From Phyllobacterium chamaecytisi (GTDB lineage: Bacteria > Pseudomonadota > Alphaproteobacteria > Rhizobiales > Rhizobiaceae), in contig NZ_JAIQWW010000009.1 of assembly GCF_020164455.1 (NCBI RefSeq), positions 124,001 through 188,000 of the forward strand: 64,000 nucleotides of DNA. The letters are read 5' to 3'. Below the pieces are notes generated by a model. That model was not told the DNA's origin, ran no database searches, and saw nothing but the letters and a program-made list of their open reading frames with translations. Below are positions 36,186 to 45,200 of the stretch, in pieces. The translations under genes were made by a program, and so were the position numbers. Numbering within the stretch: the first letter of the stretch is position 1; each line of letters opens with the position of its first letter.

Positions 36186-36715
36186 TGACTACTAAATCCC
36201 GCAGCGGAGGTTTTTATTTTCCCGATCGGCGGGCAAAAGGTAAAAATCTTCTTTGAACCGATTTTCATCTCGCGCAAGCATGTGTTGCCAAGCGAGTGAG
36301 TCCCGTGAAGGCAACGAGGTCCGGTGCGCATCTCCTCCCTTAATACTCCGTACCGGACCTCAGCTTGGCGAGACTTGATTGTTTTGCTCTACGGACCACG
36401 TTGGCTCAGGATGTCCAAAGAGCGACAGGAAAGCGGACCGTGGACGGCATGTCTGCCGCCGAAAACCTGATGCTCGCCTGACCATTATGCTGTCAAAAAC
36501 CAGAGGGACTGCTGGTCCGATTTCTAGCCCTTCTCCGCCAGTCGCGAGGCCGATTTCTACGCGGCGCCCGCCACCCGCGCTATTCGCCCCGCTAGCGCTG
36601 GCTCCGTAACCTTCAACGACATTTGCCTGTTTGTGCAGTACAAAGCCAAAGGGACGCTGCCGCCACCGACAAATGGGGCCGTACTTCCTTGAGCCGCAAT
36701 TCGAACAACTAGGGA
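36186..36715. other. Intergenic region with an inverted repeat, no gene recognised
   Basis: No supported gene. An inverted repeat lies at 36316-36361 (separate entry). The rest shows short frames on both strands with no homology that I can see. Confidence 0.4.
36316..36361. repeat. Inverted repeat with 13-base arms
   Basis: GAGGTCCGGTGCG (36316-36328) and CGTACCGGACCTC (36349-36361) are inverted copies with one mismatch, separated by 20 bases. It lies about 350 bases beyond the stop of the kinase gene. It could be a structured RNA, an operator or a mobile-element end; nothing decides. Confidence 0.55.
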
Positions 36716-37732
36716 TCAAGAATGAGTAATCGAGACTTTCGTTCCCGGATTGCCTGCAACGGTCGTGAACGTAGCATCGAGCTGTCTTGCCATCGCATCG
36801 ACGATGCCCGTGCCCAAGCCGGGTTTTGAGAACCTGGGATCGGAAGAAACCCCGACACCGTCGTCACTTACCGACATCGACCATTTCGTGTCAACGGAAC
36901 GATAGTCGACGACGATCTTGCCACTGCGATCGCGGGGAAACGCATGTTTGAGAGCATTGATCACCAGTTCGGTGACAATGAGACCGAGACTGACCGACAC
37001 ATTCGCCTTGGCGGCGCTGTCATCGACCGTCACCTCAATCGAGAGCTTTTCGGGATCGTGGATCATTGATGCCCCGAGGCTTTGGCAGAGCTGTGTGAAA
37101 TACGAGCGGAGGTGAACGTCACCAAGTCTGGAGACCGCAAGCTGTTGTTGGACAGAGGCGATAGACAGCACCCGGCCGTGGGCGGATTGCAGGTGCACGC
37201 GGGTTTCCTCGGACTGAACTGCTCGCGCGCTTTGCATGAGGATGCTGGCAATGATTTGCAGGCTGTTGGCAACCCGATGCTGGATTTCCTGCAAGAGAAT
37301 GGCTTTTTCCCGCAGGAGGTCGTCCTTGAGTTTTTCGGCAAGCCGGGCGTCGGTGACATCTGATACCGATAGAAGAAGTCGAACGCCGTCGGTGTCCCCG
37401 TATTGGAGTTTCTGTGCATTGAGCACGAGGCGACGCGGTTCTTGACCGTCACGGGTCAAGTCGATCTCGTAGGCGCGGATATCGGCGCTGCCTGAAGCAG
37501 TAGCCTGCAACAATGAAGACAACCGCCGCAAATTCCATTCTCCGCTCCCGAGATCCATCAGTTTCCTATTCGGCACCTTGCCCGGATCAATCTGGAACTC
37601 GCGGCAAAAGGATTCACTCGCCGCGATCACCACGAGGTCGCCGTCAAGGAGAAGAAGCGGCGCATTGGACGATGCAACGACCGCCAAGGCAAGGCTCATA
37701 CCGCCTTCCGGCTGGTCAGTATGGATTGCCAT
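36716..37732 (-). CDS. PAS-HWE/HisKA_2-type sensor histidine kinase
   Basis: A 338-residue soluble kinase. An N-terminal PAS-like domain (about 15-140) starts with APLLLLDGDLVVIAASESFC and ends LLLSVSDVTDARLAEKLKD. The phosphoacceptor helix is LQEIQHRVANSLQIIASILM (His near residue 164), followed by the ATPase part LIVTELVINALKHAFPRDRS (N box) and SDDGVGVSS. This H-box type is common in rhizobia for general-stress and light signalling. ATG 37730-37732 has AAGGAC upstream; 69 more codons are open upstream but without homology. No response regulator is next to it; the neighbour is a GGDEF-EAL protein. Confidence 0.85.
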   Translation of the reverse strand: MAIHTDQPEGGMSLALAVVASSNAPLLLLDGDLVVIAASESFCREFQIDPGKVPNRKLMDLGSGEWNLRRLSSLLQATASGSADIRAYEIDLTRDGQEPRRLVLNAQKLQYGDTDGVRLLLSVSDVTDARLAEKLKDDLLREKAILLQEIQHRVANSLQIIASILMQSARAVQSEETRVHLQSAHGRVLSIASVQQQLAVSRLGDVHLRSYFTQLCQSLGASMIHDPEKLSIEVTVDDSAAKANVSVSLGLIVTELVINALKHAFPRDRSGKIVVDYRSVDTKWSMSVSDDGVGVSSDPRFSKPGLGTGIVDAMARQLDATFTTVAGNPGTKVSITHS

Positions 37733-37978
37733 GAAATTTTGTCCTTGTGGGGACCGGAGGCTCGCGGTGCGAAAGCCTTCCCCGGGGTGAACGTTGCTCG
37801 CTCCATAGTCCGTCCGAGTGTACGCAAGAAGACAATAGCACAGACTTGATGCCCCGTGCTTTATTTGATACCGCATGAGAGTGAGGAGAAGTCGGGGTTC
37901 ACCTGGCGGGTAGTTCACTATGCGTCCGCCTTCTTTCAATTGAACGAGACTGGCACGACAGGCCGGTGAACGCTGACG

Positions 37979-40351
37979 TCAGCGCAGCTTTAGTAGATCC
38001 GCCATTGCCTCAGGTTCGATCGGCCTGCTGAAATGGTATCCTTGCGCCTCGTCGCACCCATTGGCACGCAAAAATTCAAGTTGGTCTTCCGTCTCAACCC
38101 CTTCTGCAATCACCAGCATGTTCAGGCGTTGTCCGAGTGAAATGACCGCGGATATGATGCTTCGGTCATCCTCGTCATGGGCAAGGTTGCGCACGAACGA
38201 CTGATCAATCTTGAGACGTGAAACGGGCAGACTTTTTAGAGCACTAAGGCTGGAATATCCCGTTCCAAAATCATCGATGGCGAAATGAACCCCTAGCACT
38301 TGAAGTTCCTTCATGGTTGCAATGGCCTGATCGACATTGCGCATCAAAAGGCTCTCGGTCAGTTCAAGTTCCAGGTACTCTGCATCGAGGCCATTTTCTT
38401 CCAAGGCTCGGATTACCCGGCTCGGCCAGTCCTTTTCCTGAAACTGCCGGGCCGAGACGTTGACGCTGACGCTGAGCTGCGCAAGCCCTGCATCCTGCCA
38501 GGCTTTGTTTTGACGGCAGGCTTCATTCAGGACCCAGTCACCAAGCGGAACGATGAGGCCAGTTTCCTCCGCCAGAGATATAAATTGCGCCGGCGACAGG
38601 ATACCGAGAACCGGATGTCTCCAGCGAACCAAAGCTTCAACGGCGAAGATGCGCCCAGAGCGAAGATCGACTTGTGGCTGATAGTCCAAATAGAATTCTG
38701 ACCGGGCGATGCCATTGCGGATCGCATCCTGCATGGCAAAGCGTTCATGGGCTTTGGTGTTCATTTCAGGCGTAAAAAACTGGAAGCTGTCCCGCCCACC
38801 ATTCTTTGCCTGGTACATTGCTGCATCGGCGTTCTTGAGCAATGTTTCCGCGTCGGAGCCATCTTGGGGGAAAGTGGCGACTCCCATGCTGCAGGTGATG
38901 TTAAATTCGTGACCTTCAATAGCAATCGGCTCGGTTATGGCCGCCATGAGCTTGTGCAGGATAACCGAGATCGCATCGGGGCTTGCCGCCAGATCGACCA
39001 GCAGGATGACGAATTCATCCCCACCAAGTCGCACTACGGCATCAATCGGCCGCACGCAGTTTACCATTCGGGAGGCGACAATCTTCAGAAGCGCGTCGCC
39101 GGCCGTATGACCCAGCCTGTCATTTACTGTTTTGAAGTTGTCGAGGTCCACAAAGACCACAGACACCCATGGATTGTGCCGCCCCGTGCGCAACATGGCT
39201 TGAGTAAGACGATCTTTTAGGAGGATTCGGTTCGGCAAGCCCGTGAGGGCGTCATGATGGGCCATGAAGCTTATCTGATCTTCGGCCCGCTTGCGCTCGA
39301 TCGCGATGGCGGCGATCCGGACAATCTTTTTTGTGAGCCGCATCTCCAGGGAACCAGGCATCCTCACCTTACCCGAATACATGGCAAAGGTGCCAAGAAC
39401 ATCGCCCTGATGCGACAGGATCGGCGTCGACCAGCAGGAACGCAGGCCATGGAGTTCTGCCAGTTCCCGATAGTCGATCCACAAGGGCTCATTCGCGATA
39501 TCAGTTACTACGACACTCTCGCGCCGATAAGCGGCGGTGCCGCAAGAGCCCGCCTGTGGCCCAATCGCGATGCCATCAATGGCGCGGCAATAATCCGCAG
39601 GAAGGCTTGGCGCGGCCCCATGCTTGAGGTGACCTCCGTCGCTATCGAGCAAAAGAATGGATCCCAACACCCCCTCAAGCTGTTCTTCGATCAGCCGCAC
39701 TATCCTGTCGAGCACGTCTTCAAGAGGGGAATTCATTGCGATCATTTCGAGGACCAGCGTCTGACCGTCGCGGAGACGATTGGCATTTTTGCGGAGCGTC
39801 ACATCGCGAGATATTCCAACAAGCCCTATGATCTCCATTTTGTCGTTGTGCAGGGCGAGTTTGGAGGTAGAGAGCCATTTCCTGACTCCGGTTACCGCGT
39901 CGGTGACCTCTTCCTCCATGTCAATGGACGGGATGCCTGATTTGATTATTGCCTGCTCGACGGCCAGGAATTCAGACGCGACTGCATTCGGGTGCAGATC
40001 AAAATCCGTTTTGCCGATCAGCTCGCTGGGGTGGCTACAACCATGGATGCGCGCTACCGCCTGATTTACAATAACAAAGCGATGATCAAGATCCTTTACG
40101 AACAAGTAGTCGGGCAACTGATCGATCATCGCCCGCAGTAGATTTCGTTCCGCGGTCAAATCGGTGCCTGCCGGAATGCCGGCATGGTTTTGCGCTGCCG
40201 TGTCACCCATCGTCACGGCTAGATGTCGGATTTGCAATTGACCGCTCTCTGAGTCGGATGGGCCCGCATGGACGTCATCTTCGATTGAAGGAGCGCGGAT
40301 GAAAAGTCTCCGCAACCAGGGCATTTGCGTCTGGATATAGTCATCGACCAC
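37979..40351 (-). CDS. PAS-GAF-GGDEF-EAL cyclic-di-GMP signalling protein
   Basis: A 790-residue protein with four domains: PAS (about 70-190; QLPDYLFVKDLDHRFVIVNQ), GAF (about 205-350; GPQAGSCGTAAYRRESVVVT), GGDEF (about 365-525; motif RLGGDEFVIL intact) and EAL (about 535-785; EALVRWRHP, DDFGTGYSSL, and VIAEGVE intact). No membrane segments are seen, so it should sense in the cytoplasm. Both output motifs look functional, so it could make or break c-di-GMP, depending on conditions. It lies 246 bases upstream of the HWE kinase on the same strand. Confidence 0.92.
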   Translation of the reverse strand: MVDDYIQTQMPWLRRLFIRAPSIEDDVHAGPSDSESGQLQIRHLAVTMGDTAAQNHAGIPAGTDLTAERNLLRAMIDQLPDYLFVKDLDHRFVIVNQAVARIHGCSHPSELIGKTDFDLHPNAVASEFLAVEQAIIKSGIPSIDMEEEVTDAVTGVRKWLSTSKLALHNDKMEIIGLVGISRDVTLRKNANRLRDGQTLVLEMIAMNSPLEDVLDRIVRLIEEQLEGVLGSILLLDSDGGHLKHGAAPSLPADYCRAIDGIAIGPQAGSCGTAAYRRESVVVTDIANEPLWIDYRELAELHGLRSCWSTPILSHQGDVLGTFAMYSGKVRMPGSLEMRLTKKIVRIAAIAIERKRAEDQISFMAHHDALTGLPNRILLKDRLTQAMLRTGRHNPWVSVVFVDLDNFKTVNDRLGHTAGDALLKIVASRMVNCVRPIDAVVRLGGDEFVILLVDLAASPDAISVILHKLMAAITEPIAIEGHEFNITCSMGVATFPQDGSDAETLLKNADAAMYQAKNGGRDSFQFFTPEMNTKAHERFAMQDAIRNGIARSEFYLDYQPQVDLRSGRIFAVEALVRWRHPVLGILSPAQFISLAEETGLIVPLGDWVLNEACRQNKAWQDAGLAQLSVSVNVSARQFQEKDWPSRVIRALEENGLDAEYLELELTESLLMRNVDQAIATMKELQVLGVHFAIDDFGTGYSSLSALKSLPVSRLKIDQSFVRNLAHDEDDRSIISAVISLGQRLNMLVIAEGVETEDQLEFLRANGCDEAQGYHFSRPIEPEAMADLLKLR

Positions 40352-40356
40352 GGGAG

Positions 40357-40641
40357 CTATTCCCTTACGCCGGAACGCGTACGGCTCGTTTGTTGCTGCA
40401 TCTCTGCACTAAAACCCATGGTCCGCTCCCGGTCAGCCGCCAGCGATGCGATCAAGCTGACGTCTCGCTTTCCATTGTTGAACAAGCGCATAACCTCTCG
40501 TGCCAAACGTCCAGTGTTTTGAGGTTGACCGTCTGATGCATCAAGCATGAACGTAGCTTGTTCATAGGCTGATGCCATGATGTGCCAGTTCACCTTGCTG
40601 TAGGCAGCTTTGGAAACGGACGTGAGAACTTCAAACGACAT
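40357..40641 (-). CDS. Small conserved rhizobial protein, unknown function
   Basis: A 94-residue protein, MSFEVLTSVSKAAYSKVNWH…LAREVMRLFNNGKRDVSLIA, mostly helical. The composition and pattern look like a real gene, and it lies five bases before the GGDEF-EAL gene on the same strand, so they are probably one transcript. A GGGAGC-type ribosome site precedes the ATG. I do not recognise a named family. Confidence 0.65.
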   Translation of the reverse strand: MSFEVLTSVSKAAYSKVNWHIMASAYEQATFMLDASDGQPQNTGRLAREVMRLFNNGKRDVSLIASLAADRERTMGFSAEMQQQTSRTRSGVRE

Positions 40642-41192
40642 GGCTGCTCCCTTTCGGCGGGAGCTCGTCTGATCTCTCTAACGCCAGCGGCCGATTGAAT
40701 GCGTGACGACCCAATCAGAGTCCACTTATAAAGCAAGCAAGTCAATTCAATCGAGAAAATCCAATGCTTTCCGTGACTTGTGGGTCCACGACGGATACGG
40801 AGAACGATCTTTCGATAGCGCAGGTGGCGGCTCTGAGGGTAGCCTTTTTACATGGACGCATCTGGCTCAATCACCTAGCTTGCCGTCGTGCAGTGTTTTG
40901 GAAGAAATTTGTTCGTGATCAAAGACCTCGCCAAAAAAGCACTGTCTGCAAGTTGATTTGCGCAATCTTTAACCATTGTGGAAGCGTCCTGGGCCCCGGA
41001 TCCGCAGAAGCGAACGTTTCGGACCTCATGTTGATGGTGAGTCGCTGTTCTTGCACTTCTGCACTGCACAAAATTTGTTTGCGCATTGCACGAACTTTAG
41101 CTATTGAGCCCGCAGCTGATGCACCCGATGGTCTCCTCCCAGTTCCATCGCATCAGCTGTTCCCCTCTGGAGGTTTTGACCTTCACACCTAA
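40642..41192. other. Gap without supported gene, upstream of an orphan terminator
   Basis: A plus-strand frame from 40764 stops at 41192, one base before a strong hairpin terminator, but its sequence has no recognised features. The promoter of the minus-strand small gene/GGDEF-EAL unit should lie at the left. A small RNA ended by the hairpin is possible. Confidence 0.35.
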
Positions 41193-41226
41193 AGGGCCTC
41201 GGTTTTCCGATGGCCCTATTTTTTTC
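41193..41226 (+). terminator. Rho-independent terminator without an assigned gene
   Basis: AGGGCC-TCGG, loop TTTT, CCGA-T-GGCCCT forms a ten-pair stem with one bulge, followed by ATTTTTTT. It points along the plus strand. No convincing gene ends here, so it may end a small RNA or mark a lost gene. Confidence 0.75.
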
Positions 41227-41294
41227 TGGGTGCACGTTTCGCTGCTTTACGCGACGCCATAACCTGCTCGTTATCGGGAACCCATCATCGAGAA

Positions 41295-41814
41295 ATGTCC
41301 GAAACGTACGTACATATTTCGGACGCCGCACTTGTCTCGGACATGACCAACGACCCAATCGATCTGAAGCGAGCTATGATCGAGCGCATCGGTGCGGACG
41401 CGTGGCTCAAGGTGTGGACACCAAGCGATTTCATCGACCTCGCCTCGCGGGCTGCGGTCGACAGGCGTTACAGCGGCTGACAAAAAGCGGGACGCTGAGG
41501 CGAATCGATCGCGGACTTGACGATCAACCCGGATGCTAGTCGACCAAGTGACCGCCGCGAACGATAGCGGCCTAACCGACGGCGTTCCAGCAAAGATCGT
41601 GGTTCACACTGATGCACGCCGCCGTGCGATTAAGCTCGGCAATGTGACAATCACTATCCGCCCAGCCGCAGCAAGCAAGCCGCTCTGGGCCGGCCAGGGT
41701 GCGTGTCGTCCAGGCGCTTTATGGCTGCGCGACCTCCTGGTGCGCGAAGGAGAAAGCGATCAGGTTAGACGCACGCTCACAAGCTCTTCGAGAATCCAAA
41801 AATCGATCTTATGA
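41295..41814 (+). pseudogene. DUF6088 / AbiEi-like antitoxin-type protein, frameshifted
   Basis: ATG 41295 gives MSETYVHISDAALV…WTPSDFIDLASRAAVD, then the frame breaks at about 41463. The next frame reads QALQRLTKSGTLRRIDRGLD, the expected winged-helix continuation, and a third reads VTAANDSGLTDGVPAKIVVH, ARRRAIKLGNVTITIRPAAA and KPLWAGQ. This order matches DUF6088 proteins, relatives of AbiEi antitoxins. At least two frameshifts and a short internal loss are present. No partner toxin gene is next to it. Confidence 0.72.
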
Positions 41815-41857
41815 CGTAGCAACGGAACATTTACCAAGCCGCCGGCGTTTCGTATTT

Positions 41858-42118
41858 ATGGAAAATCCCCAGTTTCCGGCAGTTACCGTCGAAACGACTG
41901 AAGATGACAAACTTCAAAATGTCACTTCGGTGAGGCAGGCTGCTACCTTTCTTGTGAATGGATGGCCCGCCAATCGCGGCCAAGCCCATGTCATGGCCCG
42001 CATGGCCTGCATCGCTGCACTGGACGGTCACGGGTCGAGCTCGAAGGCAAGGGCGGCGTTTATCGCTGCCGCAAAGGAAGCTCGCATTTACGTTCGTGAT
42101 AGTGCCTGGCCATTCTAA
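41858..42118 (+). CDS. DUF982 domain-containing protein
   Basis: An 86-residue protein with the DUF982 pattern: FPAVTVET near the start, NVTSVRQAATFLVNGWPANR, then a helical end with ARMACIAALDGHGSSSKARA and AFIAAAKEA. This small domain occurs almost only in rhizobia and relatives, often in many plasmid-borne copies; its role is unknown. The ATG lies at 41858-41860; a longer open frame upstream (from 41699) runs through the DUF6088 remnant and is not expected to be translated. Confidence 0.82.
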   Translation: MENPQFPAVTVETTEDDKLQNVTSVRQAATFLVNGWPANRGQAHVMARMACIAALDGHGSSSKARAAFIAAAKEARIYVRDSAWPF

Positions 42119-42298
42119 AACTCGCAGCGGATCGGCATGGAGACTGCCAGTTCAACCCCAACCAGCAGCGATTCATTGCGACGGCGCACTTTGGCATTTC
42201 CCATATCAGATCGAATATCGGGTGACCGCTAGAACCATATTATCCGGCTGCATGATTTGCTCATTCAAGCCAGAGGAGCGGCATCCGGGGTTCATTCG
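42119..42298. other. Gap between the DUF982 gene and the autotransporter 3' end
   Basis: No gene and no clear hairpin. The plus-strand DUF982 gene and the minus-strand autotransporter converge here. Confidence 0.35.
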
Positions 42299-45200
42299 TC
42301 ACCACTTCAGGCGAAAACCCGCCGTGCCATTCAGGCTATAGCTCTCGCCGAAATTGGTCAGGCTGGTATTGGCCGAAACTTCGCCATAGATGGAATATTT
42401 GTCGTCGGCCCAATTGTAACTGCCGCCCGCTCCGATGCCGCCCCAAGTCCGGTCGCCAGCGCTGGCAAATTGCACGCCTGCAACATCGACTTTCGAACCA
42501 TCGTGGAATTCGTAGTAGAGATTAGCAATGCCGTAGAGATTGGTGCGCGTCATTTTGCCGGAAGCATCTTGCCAAGCGTTTTGATAGGCAGCAGAGATAC
42601 CGACACGCCCCACCAGACTATCGCCCGTGTTGAGTGAAACGCCCGCACCGAACGGATCGATGAAATTGTCGAAATTGACATTGGAATAGGCCAACTGGGC
42701 CTGCGGCGTCATCGTCCAGTTTTGGTCGATATCGATGCGCTTGCCGGTTTCGAGGCTTAAAGCATAGCCGAAACCATCATTATTGTCCGCGAGGCTGCGA
42801 TTGAGCGTATCGGAGGTAAGATCACTGTCGTACCAGGTGGCCTGTGCCTGACCATCGACATAAAAGCCGTTCTGGCCCAACCATGTCAGCGAACCACCGA
42901 AGCCATACCCGTCCGTGTCGATGGAGCCATCGCCGTAGACGGAAGAGACGTCCGTGGAAATGTGCCCATAATGGAAGGTGACGCCTCCGATCAGCGTACC
43001 ACTATTGTTTCCATATAGCGCTCCGTCAAAGCCCGACTGCAGTTTCCAGAAATTGTAATCGTAAGCGGCCTCGGTGGTCGATATCCGCGAGTCGATCCGG
43101 GCATGACTGCCTTCGATCCTGGTCCAGATAGCGCCGTAATCGATGGCCCCTGCGCCGCCTTCCGATGGCAGTAGCGAGGCTTCCGCTGTGCCGGGGCCAT
43201 CACCCTGCTCCACGATGGCATTGCCAGCGCCGACCCAGTAACGGTTGCCGACACGCTGCTGCATTGTTGCGAGGCCGTTGAGGCTCTGCAGGCTCTGTGC
43301 ATAGGTCTCATAGAGCGGGGCGCCGGGCTGATAAATCGGGCCGGTGGGCGGAGTGACCGGAGATATCGTGGGAGGAGTGGTCGGTGGTGTCGTGGGTGGA
43401 GTAGGAGTAAGCTGTGTCAATTCGGAACGCAAATACCAGTCGCCATCACTCGGCGTGCTGACACCGTTCTTGTGCAGGGTATAGCCATAGGCACCGGCAA
43501 CAACCGCCTGTTCACCACCGATGACATAGTCGCCAAGCAAATTGAATGCACCGTTGGAAACACCGCCGATATCGACGATTTTGATGCCTTCTATGGTCTG
43601 AGCACCACCACTGCCAAGATTGATGACCCTGACCTTCGTGCTGCCGGAAGTATCGCCAGTGACGACAAGCCTGTCGGCCGATGAACTGTCACCGGCCAGC
43701 GCCGCCTCGATTTCCAGAATGCCGCTATTGCCAATATAATTGCCGTTGACGGTCAGCGACCCGATAGAATTGCCCGGTGCCATCACACCGCCTGCCTCGT
43801 TGGTTGTGTCGCCGACGATTCCGCTGCCCCTCAACGTACCGCCATTGGCAACCGTCATCGTGCCGCCAAGCCGGCCATTCACCGACAGGATGCCTCCGGA
43901 GATGTCGGTTTGCCCCGAGAATAGTGAACTGTCCGCCATGAGCGTGGTCATGCCGGTACCCAGATGGCGGATTTCGCCACCTCCGGAAATAACACCATCA
44001 AAATTCATGGCATCGGAGCGGTTAAAGGCGAGAACCCCGGCATTGGCGACATTGCCGGCAATGCTGCCGGAGGTGCCGGCGTTGCCGATCTGCAATGTAC
44101 CGGCGCTGATGGTCGTGCCCCCCGTATAGGATGCTGCGCCGGCAAAGATCAGATCGCCGCTGCCATCTTTGACGAGGCTGCCCGCGTCGGACAGCGGGCC
44201 GTTCAACGTCAGCGCTGTTCCCGCATCGGTCAGCAACCTGCCGGTGCTGGCCAGATTGACTGAACGGCTCGTCCCGATGTCGGCGGTCGTGTGCAGCGTG
44301 CCGCCGTCAAGCGTCAGGCCGCCGGATGCGGCACCGAGGTTGGCGTCGCTCGCAATGGCCAGCGTGCCAGCGCTGATCACCGTGCCCCCCGCATAGGTGT
44401 TGGTTCCCGTCAGAATCAAAGTGCCAAGATCGGTCTTGACCAGTTCCGAAGCTCCCGTGAGTTCGGGCGCTATCGTTGCCACGATGGCAGCACCGCCAGC
44501 GGTGCCGTCACCGACGCGAATGATGGATGACGGTGCTCCCGACAGGGTGATTGCCCCGCCATCAATCAGATAGCCGTCGGTGGCAAACTGCATGCCCGAC
44601 GCATTGATGGCCCCAAGGCTGTTGTCGACCGTCACGGTGCCTTGCGTGCCGGCGAAGATCGCGAAGGCTGCATCCTGGGAGGGTCCGTTGACCGCGCCGC
44701 TGCCTCCCGTCCAGCTATCGTTGCCCGTTGAGGCCTGCCAGGTGCCGTTGCCGCCGTCCACGACGCTGTTGTTCTTGGGGCCGGCATTGCCGTCCCAATA
44801 GTTAAGCGTCATGCCTTGTGTGCTGACCAGATTGACCTGATTGGCAATCGACGTCTGTACATAAAAATCAGGAATCGGGATCGTGCCGACCACCAGGCCG
44901 TTATCGGTTAGCGCGCCGCCATAGCTGATGGCCCGGTAGATGCCCGGATCGAATGCTCCCCCGGCCGATACCGCCACATTCAGCGTGCCGTCGAGCGCAA
45001 GATCACCGCCGACGATGGTCAGGTCATTGAGGAGACCGCCCACGGCATTGGCCTGACCAAAATTGTAATCGAGCACCGACCCGCTGGCGAGGGTCAGATC
45101 CTGCAGGATCGTGAGGGTGCCGGGAGTCGTGCCGGTATCGCCCGGCGACAGTGTGCCGCCATCGCCGACCACCACGCTGCCACCGATCGTGCCAATGCCG

